The notes beneath the pieces are model-generated. The model saw only the letters and a list, made by a program, of their open reading frames with translations, was not told the origin of the DNA and ran no database searches. A program made the translations under genes and the position numbers. A stretch of 64,000 bases of DNA, from contig WNDP01000003.1 in the NCBI GenBank assembly GCA_009912575.1, positions 1 to 64,000 on the forward strand, written 5' to 3'. How positions within the stretch are numbered: the first letter of the stretch is position 1; each line of letters opens with the position of its first letter. The DNA is from Acinetobacter bereziniae. Lineage in GTDB: Bacteria; Pseudomonadota; Gammaproteobacteria; Pseudomonadales; Moraxellaceae. Positions 25,861 to 34,500 of this stretch are shown here, piece after piece.

Positions 25861-26223
25861 ATGACTGAAAGTGAAAACAAGAAACCTAAAAGACCACGTA
25901 TTCATATACCGTCTTATTGGCTTCCTGATCAAAAACTAATACTTGAGGAAAAGGCTAAGGAATGTGGTTTAAGCGTTTCGAGTTATTTAGTAAGTGTTGG
26001 ATTGGGATATACGCCAAAATCAAAATTTGATGCAGAGATTGGGATTCAATTAATGCAAGTTAAGGCGGATCAGGCAAGGCTAGGGAATTTGTTAAAAAGT
26101 TTTATGAGTAGTGATTTTAAACATTTGAATAATGTTGACCACCGAAAGGAGATCAACAAAATTTTGTCAGACATTACAGTTGCAGAGATTGAAATTGTGA
26201 AACTATTGAGGACATTAAAATAG
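25861..26223 (+). CDS. traJ: TraJ-like oriT recognition protein
   Basis: A 120-aa relaxosome accessory protein that aligns with RP4 TraJ: WLPDQKLILEEKAKECGLSVSSYL versus the TraJ segment with CLPDERRAIEEKAAAAGMSLSAYL, then SVGLGY and RLGNLLK. It has a ribbon-helix-helix-like N-terminus. In RP4 TraJ binds the inverted repeat next to nic and recruits TraI. The start is ATG, and it is joined directly to traI (stop codon immediately followed by the traI ATG). Confidence 0.9.
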   Translation: MTESENKKPKRPRIHIPSYWLPDQKLILEEKAKECGLSVSSYLVSVGLGYTPKSKFDAEIGIQLMQVKADQARLGNLLKSFMSSDFKHLNNVDHRKEINKILSDITVAEIEIVKLLRTLK

Positions 26224-28155
26224 ATGATTGCCAAGCGAGCAAAAAAGAGTTCCAACAGAAGTTTGGTAAACACTTTTTGCTATGTTGTCGATACTCGTAA
26301 ATCTGAATTGGATAATGATATTCATACAGAGGGTAAGGCAGAGCAGATCAGGATTTCTAATATGGGCGCACTTAATTTAAGTGATGCCCTTTTAGAGATG
26401 CAATTGCTTCAAAGTCTAAATACACGTTCTAAATCGGATAAGAATTATCATTTAATTGTTTCTTTTCCTCCCGATGAAAAACCATCAAAGGAAATTTTAG
26501 AGAAAATTGAAGATGAGCTGATAGAAAGCATTGGCCTGGCGGATCACCAGCGAGTATCCGCAGTCCATAATGATACAGATCACTATCACTTGCATGTTCT
26601 GATTAATAAAGTTCACCCTGTTTCTTATAACAACGTTGAGCCTTATTACGATAAAAAATCGTTAATGAAAAAGTGTGATGAGCTGGAAACTAAGTTTGGG
26701 TTGACGGCTACAAATCATGGCTTAGATAAAAATAATAAATCGCCAAAAACGGAACAGGAAATTTACCAGGAAGAAGCAACGTTAAAAAATTTCGTATCCG
26801 AAAATTTAGAAACGCAAATTAAGACTGCTTCAAACTGGCAAGAGGTGCATGAGCTTTTAGCCGATTACAACATTGAGCTAAATAGAAAAGGTCAAGGCTT
26901 AGTGTTTAAAAGTAACGATATTGCTGTTAAGGCTTCAACAGTAAATCGTGATTTTTCATTGAGTAAATTAAAAGCCAAATTAGGTGATTTTGAGGAAAGA
27001 AGTAATGAGCGATCAAATAGAGACAGTGACGATAGATCAGGATCAGGACAGCAGCCTGGACATGATAGACCAGGTTCAAAGCCACAGCACGGAAACGGAA
27101 CAAAGCCTAGTGGAAATGGTCGAGGATCAAAGCCTAGAGCCAGCGTATATGAGCAAGACAGTGGCAGCACTGGCACAGGCACAGAGACCATCGACAGTGT
27201 GCGTAACCTGTCCAGGGTCGATGTGGTTACTAACCCCATCGGAGTTGAAGTGTTTTTGTCGGATCATGAGATTGGTCACATACAGCAAAGCAGAGCCAAC
27301 GCAGTTGAAAGATTGCGACGGAATCGAAATAGCGTGGGCGGAAATGCAGGGGGATTAAAATATAACAAGAATGCAATGCGTCAAAGCAGCCCATTGTTTG
27401 AAGCATTTTCAAAAGAACGAGCTATGTGTAGCCAACAACGAAAAACGATCACAGCGAAGCTACAGCATGAAAGAACAGTGTTTAAACAAACACTAGGCCA
27501 ATGGTATCAGGAACGTTCAGCTGCAATAAAGGCATCTAAACAGTTATCTAAAGATAAAAAACTAGAATGGCAAAAACTGTTTGCAGCTAAACGCAAATTC
27601 CAAACGCAGTTTAATGAAAAGCAACGCAAGCAGAGAGAACAAATACCAAAAGTCATGAATTGGCATGACTACTTGCAAAAAGAAGCTACCAACGGCAATA
27701 CAGAAGCCTTAAAGCAGTTGCGTAAGAAAACGATCAAAGAGTTAAAAATATTTGATCAGCAAATTGGATCAACAGGATCAGAACGTAATTTATTTATTTA
27801 TAAAAATCTTGATCCAGCTGTTCGTACAAATGGATCAGTGGCTTATGAGTTTAAAGACGGTGGAAAAGTATTAGACCGTAAAGACGATATTAAAGTTGAA
27901 AATACAACCCAGGCTGGTGCGTACATGGCACTTGTTATGGCAAAGGAAAAGTTTGGTTACAGACCGCTAAAAGTTGGTGGAACAGACGAATTTAAACAAA
28001 TGCTTATTGATACCGCTATTAAGCACAATATTGATATTAAATTTGAGGACAAGGCTATGGAAATTAAAAGGCAAAGCTTGGTGTCAGTTGATGACCTGGA
28101 TAAACCTAAAAATTCATCAATTTCGGATCAGAAAAAAGAGGGCAAAAGCAGATGA
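26224..28155 (+). CDS. traI: TraI-like MOBP relaxase
   Basis: A 643-aa relaxase that nicks oriT and pilots the strand into the recipient. The N-terminal 180 residues align well with RP4 TraI: likely catalytic Tyr20, the KNYHLIVSF strand, and the metal-binding motif H115-x4-HYHLH (H120, H122, H124). A Ser/Gly/Arg-rich low-complexity stretch (about 260-330) coincides with an overlapping frame (probable traH). A Lys-rich helical segment and a C-terminal LPD7-like domain (about 525-620) follow. The basic tail ends KKEGKSR. The stop overlaps the traG start (ATGA). Confidence 0.94.
   Translation: MIAKRAKKSSNRSLVNTFCYVVDTRKSELDNDIHTEGKAEQIRISNMGALNLSDALLEMQLLQSLNTRSKSDKNYHLIVSFPPDEKPSKEILEKIEDELIESIGLADHQRVSAVHNDTDHYHLHVLINKVHPVSYNNVEPYYDKKSLMKKCDELETKFGLTATNHGLDKNNKSPKTEQEIYQEEATLKNFVSENLETQIKTASNWQEVHELLADYNIELNRKGQGLVFKSNDIAVKASTVNRDFSLSKLKAKLGDFEERSNERSNRDSDDRSGSGQQPGHDRPGSKPQHGNGTKPSGNGRGSKPRASVYEQDSGSTGTGTETIDSVRNLSRVDVVTNPIGVEVFLSDHEIGHIQQSRANAVERLRRNRNSVGGNAGGLKYNKNAMRQSSPLFEAFSKERAMCSQQRKTITAKLQHERTVFKQTLGQWYQERSAAIKASKQLSKDKKLEWQKLFAAKRKFQTQFNEKQRKQREQIPKVMNWHDYLQKEATNGNTEALKQLRKKTIKELKIFDQQIGSTGSERNLFIYKNLDPAVRTNGSVAYEFKDGGKVLDRKDDIKVENTTQAGAYMALVMAKEKFGYRPLKVGGTDEFKQMLIDTAIKHNIDIKFEDKAMEIKRQSLVSVDDLDKPKNSSISDQKKEGKSR
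26790..26803. promoter_or_regulatory. KorB-box-like variant inside traI
   Basis: TTTCGTATCCGAAA, the same variant as at 48567; intragenic. Confidence 0.4.
27005..27358 (+). CDS. traH: TraH-like acidic protein overlapping traI (+1 frame)
   Basis: A 117-aa open frame lying wholly inside traI. Its ATG is preceded by GAGGAAAG at good spacing. The first 60 residues are strongly acidic and Gln-rich (MSDQIETVTIDQ). RP4 traH is likewise an acidic protein of about 119 aa nested in traI in another frame; it stabilises the relaxosome. In the same stretch the TraI frame becomes low-complexity, as expected where two frames constrain each other. Direct sequence similarity to TraH was not verified. Confidence 0.55.
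   Translation: MSDQIETVTIDQDQDSSLDMIDQVQSHSTETEQSLVEMVEDQSLEPAYMSKTVAALAQAQRPSTVCVTCPGSMWLLTPSELKCFCRIMRLVTYSKAEPTQLKDCDGIEIAWAEMQGD
28121..28134. promoter_or_regulatory. KorB-box-like palindrome, intragenic (traI end)
   Basis: Exact TTTCGGATCAGAAA, about 20 bp before the traG start; encodes SDQK in TraI. Confidence 0.55.
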
Positions 28156-30077
28156 AAGATATAGAAAAGCAAAATGCACGGCTGCATAGCGGAATCGTTT
28201 ATACGATTGCAATTGGCATCATGGTTGTTGCCATCACCGCAGCTGCATCATTTACCACACAAAAAATGGCAAAGATATTTCAATATCATCCAGCATTAGG
28301 TGAGCCGATTTTTAGCCACTTTTATCAGCCATATAGTTTTATTGTGTGGTATCTCAAATATCAACAGCCAGTAGGTACTGCTTTACGCCCTCAGCTTGAT
28401 CAGACGTTCATTCTTTTCTTAGTGGCTTTAATTGTTATTTTCTTTGCTACAGCTTTAACTGCTGGTTTTATTACAAAATCAAGCCGTAAAAATAAGGATG
28501 TTCATGGTAGTGCGAAATGGGCAGAATTTGAAGAATTGCCTGATATGGGCCTTTTACCTAAAGGGAAAAGTGAAAGTGCTGGTGTTTTTGTTGGTGGTTA
28601 TCGTGACAAAAAAGATCAGTTGCACTATCTACGTCATGACGGCCCTGAACACGTTATTGCAATTGCACCAACTCGAAGCGGTAAGGGTGTTGGCTTGGTT
28701 TTACCAACGATGCTTACATGGCAGCATTCAATGCTCATTAGTGACATTAAAGGCGAACTATGGAATATGACAAGTGGGTGGAGAAGTAAATACGCAAATA
28801 ACAAATGTATTAAGTTTGACCCTGCTTCACCTGATGAATCAGCTGGTTTTAATCCGATTTCAGAGGTTCGTTTAAATACGCCTTATGAGGTGTCAGACGT
28901 TCAGAATATTGTATCTATCTTAGTTGATCCAGAGGGTAAGGGCCTTGATGATCACTGGGCGAAAACTGGTTTCGCTTTACTCGTTGGAATTATTTTGTAT
29001 GCACTCTATAAATTTAATGAGAAAGGAGATGAAGCCAGTCTATACGATGTAGGTATGCTAATTTCTGATCCTAGTCAGCCGATTGATGAGCTATGGAATG
29101 ACATGCTTTTAAATAAATATGGGCCATTAGACGCAAATGGTGAGCCTACAGCGCATCCAAACATAGCAGCACCAGCTATGGATATGAAAAATACGCCCGA
29201 AGAAGAACGTGGTTCTATTATTTCAACAGCTCGAAGCTTTCTTACTTTATATCGAGATCCAATCGTTGCTAAGAACACCAAAAATAGTGACTTTAAAATT
29301 GATGACTTGATGAATTTTGATCAACCTGTATCACTATTCCTTGTTGTTAAGCCAAGTGATAAAAACCGTTTAAAGCCTTTAATCCGCTTAATGCTTACTC
29401 AGATTTTACAAACTTTGATCCGTAAAGATATGAAAGCCGATCCTAAAGGCGGATCAGCGAAAATTGAATATAAACATAAGCTGTGTTTAATGCTGGATGA
29501 GTTCCCAAGCTTTGGTCGATTGAAAGTATTTGAAGATGCTTTACCGTATATCGCTGGTTATGGGATTAAAGCTTATTTGATTTGCCAAGATATTGAGCAA
29601 TTACGTTCAGCTGATGCTTATGGTCGAGAAGAAACAATTTCGGCTAACTGTCATGTCCGTGTAGCTTACGCACCCAACAAATTAGAGACAGCTGAATGGT
29701 TGTCTAAGATGACAGGTCAAAAAACGCAGTACGCAGAAGAAATTTCTACCAGTGGTAATCGCTTTGGTGCAGTTATGGGCAATGTAAACCGATCAATTCA
29801 AGCATTTGCACGACCATTACTTACACCTGATGAGTGTTTACGACTAAAAGCCCCTAAGAAATCGGAAGACGGCTTAAAAATTGTTGAATCGGGTGATCTA
29901 ATTGTTTTCGTAGCTGGTAACAATCCTGTTTATGGTGAACAAAGCCTATTTTTCATGGATGAAACGCTTTTAGCTCGTTCAAAAGTAATTCCATTGGAAG
30001 CAACAGACCGCCTTTATAACCACAAATTAAAAGGGCCTGTAGTGACAAATATTAATGTTGAACCTTTTACAATTTAG
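28152..30077 (+). CDS. traG: TraG/VirD4 coupling protein
   Basis: A 641-aa type IV coupling ATPase that brings the relaxosome to the Trb channel. Two N-terminal membrane helices (about 12-34 and 75-98) precede the KDVHGSAKWAEF motif, Walker A PTRSGKGVG near residue 173 and Walker B LMLDEFPSFGRL near residue 446, followed by the VirD4-family CQDIEQL. Length equals RP4 TraG. It is translationally coupled to traI. Confidence 0.96.
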   Translation: MKDIEKQNARLHSGIVYTIAIGIMVVAITAAASFTTQKMAKIFQYHPALGEPIFSHFYQPYSFIVWYLKYQQPVGTALRPQLDQTFILFLVALIVIFFATALTAGFITKSSRKNKDVHGSAKWAEFEELPDMGLLPKGKSESAGVFVGGYRDKKDQLHYLRHDGPEHVIAIAPTRSGKGVGLVLPTMLTWQHSMLISDIKGELWNMTSGWRSKYANNKCIKFDPASPDESAGFNPISEVRLNTPYEVSDVQNIVSILVDPEGKGLDDHWAKTGFALLVGIILYALYKFNEKGDEASLYDVGMLISDPSQPIDELWNDMLLNKYGPLDANGEPTAHPNIAAPAMDMKNTPEEERGSIISTARSFLTLYRDPIVAKNTKNSDFKIDDLMNFDQPVSLFLVVKPSDKNRLKPLIRLMLTQILQTLIRKDMKADPKGGSAKIEYKHKLCLMLDEFPSFGRLKVFEDALPYIAGYGIKAYLICQDIEQLRSADAYGREETISANCHVRVAYAPNKLETAEWLSKMTGQKTQYAEEISTSGNRFGAVMGNVNRSIQAFARPLLTPDECLRLKAPKKSEDGLKIVESGDLIVFVAGNNPVYGEQSLFFMDETLLARSKVIPLEATDRLYNHKLKGPVVTNINVEPFTI

Positions 30078-30089
30078 GATGAAAAAAGC

Positions 30090-30656
30090 ATGAAAAAAAT
30101 TGCACTGTATGGCCTTATTACATTAGCTGGACTTTCAAGTGTTGCTGTTTTGGCTAGACAGAATTTCGTAATTAACATTACAGACAGTTTGCCACCAGGC
30201 TTATATAGCCTAAGCAGCAATAAAACACTGATGAGAGATAATCTTATTGTGTTTTGTCCAAATATTAGTGATCAGACAGTGCAATATTTAGGTGTCGGTG
30301 ATCCAGCAACACGTTTTTTAAGACGTTGTGAGCAAAAAGTGGTTTCTTTTACTAAGCCAATTGGTGCAGTAGAGGGTGACACTGTAAAAGTTACTGATAA
30401 AAGTATTTTCATTAACGGTCAACACGCTGTAGATTTTTTGCCGAATAAAAAACTACCACACGTTGCACCAGGCACGTACACGGTTAAGCCAGGTACAGTG
30501 TGGGTAATTTCTAAATACAATTCTCTTAGCTTTGATAGCAGATACTTTGGTGCAATTTCTGTAGATCAGATCATAGGCAATGCCAAACCATTATGGGTAT
30601 CGCATAAGAAAGAATTTTGTTACGCAGTTTCTAATGATTATAAATGTATTAATTGA
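30090..30656 (+). CDS. traF: TraF-like pilin-maturation serine peptidase
   Basis: A 188-aa S26-family peptidase with an N-terminal membrane anchor or signal, Ser33 in the DSLPPGLY motif and Lys89 in FTKPIGAVEGD as the predicted Ser/Lys dyad, plus the C-terminal SFDSRYFG box. In RP4 TraF cleaves the TrbC C-terminus and cyclises the pilin. It follows traG directly, as in RP4. Confidence 0.92.
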   Translation: MKKIALYGLITLAGLSSVAVLARQNFVINITDSLPPGLYSLSSNKTLMRDNLIVFCPNISDQTVQYLGVGDPATRFLRRCEQKVVSFTKPIGAVEGDTVKVTDKSIFINGQHAVDFLPNKKLPHVAPGTYTVKPGTVWVISKYNSLSFDSRYFGAISVDQIIGNAKPLWVSHKKEFCYAVSNDYKCIN

Positions 30657-30663
30657 GGTTTAA

Positions 30664-31359
30664 ATGAAATCCAAAATATTGCTTAGGCTATTTTTAGTAT
30701 CAAATATCAGTTTTTTTTCAGGTGCTTTATATGCAGCACCTTATGATGATTTGATTGTAAAGCACTCTTATGATCAAGGACTTGATCCAAATCTTGTTCG
30801 TTCCGTTATCTATCGTGAAAGCGCTTTTAATCCTAATGCTCGATCAAATAAAAATGCTCAAGGCTTAATGCAAGTTATTCCAAGTACAGCAAGACTTATG
30901 GGCGTAAATCCAAGCAGCTTATATGATCCTGAAATGAATATTATCGCTGGCACTCGTTACCTAGCGTTTTTAAGTAAACGATTCAATGGTGATCTAACCA
31001 AAATCATTGCTGGCTACAACGCTGGTCATGGTGCAGTTGATAAGTTTGGTGGCGTTCCACCATACAGAGAAACTAGGAATTATGTTCGAACTGTTTCAGA
31101 CAAATATATCGCTTTAAGCAATGGTGGTTATATTCCAGCTCGAAGCTATAACTATGCAAATTACACCTACACCGCAAAACCTGTTAGCTATAAACAAGGA
31201 GATTCACGCCTAGTTATGCAACAGGTTATGAACTCAGATACCACAATTTACAACCGCAATGCTGTGATTGCAGCGCAGTTGGCAGCACAACAAGCACAGG
31301 CCAAACAAGCGCAGCAAGCGCAACAACAGAATGAGGGAAATACTTATGCAAACTTCTAA
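30664..31359 (+). CDS. Lytic transglycosylase (TrbN/VirB1-like)
   Basis: A 231-aa exported SLT-family enzyme that opens peptidoglycan for the transfer channel. The signal peptide ends at ALYA (residue 24). The catalytic Glu52 is in YRESAFNPNA, followed by GLMQVIPSTA and AGYNAG motifs. The C-terminal part is Gln/Ala-rich and disordered-looking. It overlaps the next gene by 14 bp. Confidence 0.92.
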   Translation: MKSKILLRLFLVSNISFFSGALYAAPYDDLIVKHSYDQGLDPNLVRSVIYRESAFNPNARSNKNAQGLMQVIPSTARLMGVNPSSLYDPEMNIIAGTRYLAFLSKRFNGDLTKIIAGYNAGHGAVDKFGGVPPYRETRNYVRTVSDKYIALSNGGYIPARSYNYANYTYTAKPVSYKQGDSRLVMQQVMNSDTTIYNRNAVIAAQLAAQQAQAKQAQQAQQQNEGNTYANF

Positions 31360-31552
31360 ACAAACAGCTATGACAGACGAAGCTTTAGAAGCAGTTGTAC
31401 CTGTCATTACTGACGATGTGAATCTTTTAGGTGTACCTGGCGTACTTGTTGAAATGTCGCCTGATGAAGCGGATTCATGGGGAGCATATCACAGTGATCC
31501 AATTGAGGTTGAAGAAGCCTGGAAAGACAGCTTATTGCAGTCTAAAGAATAA
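31346..31552 (+). CDS. traD: TraD-like small acidic protein
   Basis: A 68-aa acidic protein with a VPGVLVEMSPDEADSWGAY core followed by an acidic helix. This resembles the small TraD of IncP-type transfer regions, which lies next to the TraC primase. The start codon lies inside the end of the transglycosylase gene, with GAGGG upstream. The name rests on remembered similarity and context. Confidence 0.6.
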   Translation: MQTSKQTAMTDEALEAVVPVITDDVNLLGVPGVLVEMSPDEADSWGAYHSDPIEVEEAWKDSLLQSKE

Positions 31553-31571
31553 ATAATTAGGAGTAGAGGGC

Positions 31572-34500
31572 ATGAAAAAAGAATATGTAGAAGAATTATC
31601 AGCACGGTTAATTGAGCAAATTAAATCAAATACAGCACCGTGGCAAAAACCCTGGAAGCCAGGTGAAATTAATACAGCATTGCCAAGAAACGTAATCACA
31701 GGTAAGCCTTATCGTGGTATGAACCTGATCAATTTGATGTCTAAAGCTTATGTGCAAGGCTATGATGATCCACGTTGGTTAAGTGCTAAACAAGGAAATG
31801 ACAAATTTGATGCTTATGTGCGAAAAGGCGAAAAAGGCACTCTAATCCATTACTGGAAGTTTACAGATGAACGCCAAAAGAAAGATGAAAACGGCAAACC
31901 TGTAATAGATGAAAATGGTAAACCTGTAAAAGAAGTTGTTAGATTAGATAAGCCACAAGTCTTTTTTAGTGTCGTATTCAATGCACAGCAGTTTGAGGGA
32001 ATGCCCCCAATTGAGAAAACCATCAAGCCGATTGAAGAATGGGAACGTCACCAACTGGCAGAAAATATTTTAAATAATTCAGGTGTACCAATACGCAATG
32101 TAAACGGTGATCGAGCTTACTATAATGTAGGTACAGATCAAATCACGATGCCTGAACGCTCACAGTTCGATAGTAGCGATAAATACTATGCAACAGCACT
32201 ACATGAGCTTGGACACGCTACAGGCCATCCTAGCCGTTTAAAACGTGATTTAACAGGCGGTTTCGGATCAGAAAATTACGCTAAAGAAGAATTAAGAGCT
32301 GAAATTGCATCTATGATGCTAGGACAGGAATTACAGATTGGTCATGATCCTAGTCAGCATGTAGCTTATTTACAATCTTGGGTAAAAGTGTTGGAAGAAG
32401 ATCCAAAAGAGATTTTCAGAGCCACAAGAGATGCTGATAAAATTATGGACTACGTTTTGGAGCTAAACCGCCAAAAGACCATAGAAAATACGCAAGAATT
32501 TTTACAAAAACTGGATCAAAACAAACAAACGGAACTTACACCGTCACTGGCTTATGAATCACTACAACAATTGGCTAAAGATGAAAATTTAGAGATACAG
32601 CCAATAACTATGCCAGGTAAATTGATTGTTAAACTCACCGTTGATACGGCTAAAAATCTGTCAGTTAATGCCGTCTTTGGTGAAGATGGTCATATTGCTT
32701 TGCATGACCTTGAAGATAAGCCATTAATCACAGCATTTAATTCAAATGACGATTTCAAGGTTTTTTCAACTCAAATTATCCGTGGTATTAAAGACACTAT
32801 CATAGAAAGAGAAAATCGTACTGAAATAGTCCAAGACCCTGATGTAATAGCTCATTTACAGCAATTACATGAAAAAATTAAAGCGACTTCGGGAAATAAA
32901 ACAGCTTTTGATATGTACGAGATTGTATCAAAACATGCTGAAAATATGGGTTATACCCCCATTATCACCGAACGCCCACTAAGAAATGAAGAAGATAGTC
33001 ATAATGGCTACCGTGTAAATCTTTATGATGGAAACCGTAAAACAGATGTTGGTGCAGATATTATGGGCGCTAATACTTTAGTCTGTTTAGGTGAAAAATC
33101 AGTACATGGAAGCTGGATTAATGATAAAGCCTGGATAGAAGAAAACTTATCTAAAGCTCTATTCCAAGACTTTGTAGATCAAGTTGCTTTAACGGTCGAT
33201 AAACCAACCCAAGAAAATAAAGATTCACTGTTAGTTACCTCAGCCCATAAAATTGCATTGTTTAATGCCAAGACTGACTATTTCCAGTTTGAAGCTGGGC
33301 CAACGTTTAAAGAACAGATCGTAAATTCACTCAAAGAGCAAAATTTAGCTGATGAAGAATTTATCGGCATTGCCTTACCATTTAATAGTAACGGTGGGCA
33401 TGTTGTTGTATCGCAGTCGGCAAAAGAAGTGGGGAAATTTCAGGTCACTGTCATAGGTGCAGATAATCAGCCTTTAAGTGATTTTGGGCAGCAAACTAAA
33501 GAAGAAGCATTAGAAACTTTCTTTAATAATGTCGATTTTACAGAGACATACAACCGCTTCAATGAAAAGCCTAAAAAGGTGTACCTGGATGTTCCTTATC
33601 ACGAAAAAGAGCAAGTCAAGGAGACTGGTGCTAAGTGGGATAAGAAAGAAAAAGCCTGGTATGTGATGAGTGATCAACTCGATATTGTTCACAATAAATG
33701 GATACGCAAGGATCAGCCTGAACAAGCCCAAGAACAGGTTAAAGACGCTGTACAAGATCAGTCTAAATCAGCTGAAAAAATATTTCTTACAGTCGATTAC
33801 AAGGACAAAAACGAAGTTAAAAAGCTAGGCGCTAAGTGGGATAAAAACGAAAAGTCTTGGTATGTTCCAGCAGGTCAAGATACAGCCCCTTTTGCAAAGT
33901 GGATTCCTGAAAGTGCAATTGCATTGGATCAAACCAAAGTAGGTGTGAACATGGAGAAAGTATTAGAAAAGGCGAAGATCAGCCTTACGGTTGATAATCA
34001 GCCTGTTGTGGCAGCTGGACAGGACTATGAAGCCGAAGTTGCAAAAAAAACTATGCTCACTGTAAGTTTTGCCGAAAAGGATGAAGTCAAAAAACTAGGT
34101 GCAAAATGGGATACCAAAGCAAAATCTTGGTACGTGCCAGCTGGTCAAGATACAGGCCCTTTTGAAAAATGGATTCCTGATCAAGTAGCCGTGGTCGATG
34201 TACAGAGCATAGCCCAAGATGAAGTAGCAAAAACCAATATGATTGAAAAAGAAAAATCAGTTGCTATTGAGCCTTTCGTAAGTGACGAAAAAATTTATTT
34301 AGCGGTCGCTTACGAGGATAGAGCCGAAGCAAAAGATGCTGGTGCAATGTGGGATGCAGAAGTTAAATGTTGGTATGCTCCAGCTGGCGTAGATATACAA
34401 CCGTTTGAGAAATTCTTACCTGAAAATCAGCCAAATGTTGAATCAAATGCTCATTTTACCAATTTACCTGATTTTCAGATGAATACTGATCCTGTACAGC

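Noticed and set aside
28219-28232. Tenth copy of the leader palindrome (ATGGTTGTTGCCAT) inside traG
   Set aside because: Intragenic, arms not perfectly complementary, no promoter 19 bp upstream; explained by codons for MVVAI.
28498-28770. 90-codon plus-strand frame inside traG
   Set aside because: Unlike the frame in traI, it has no good Shine-Dalgarno, no counterpart in RP4, and does not disturb the TraG sequence.
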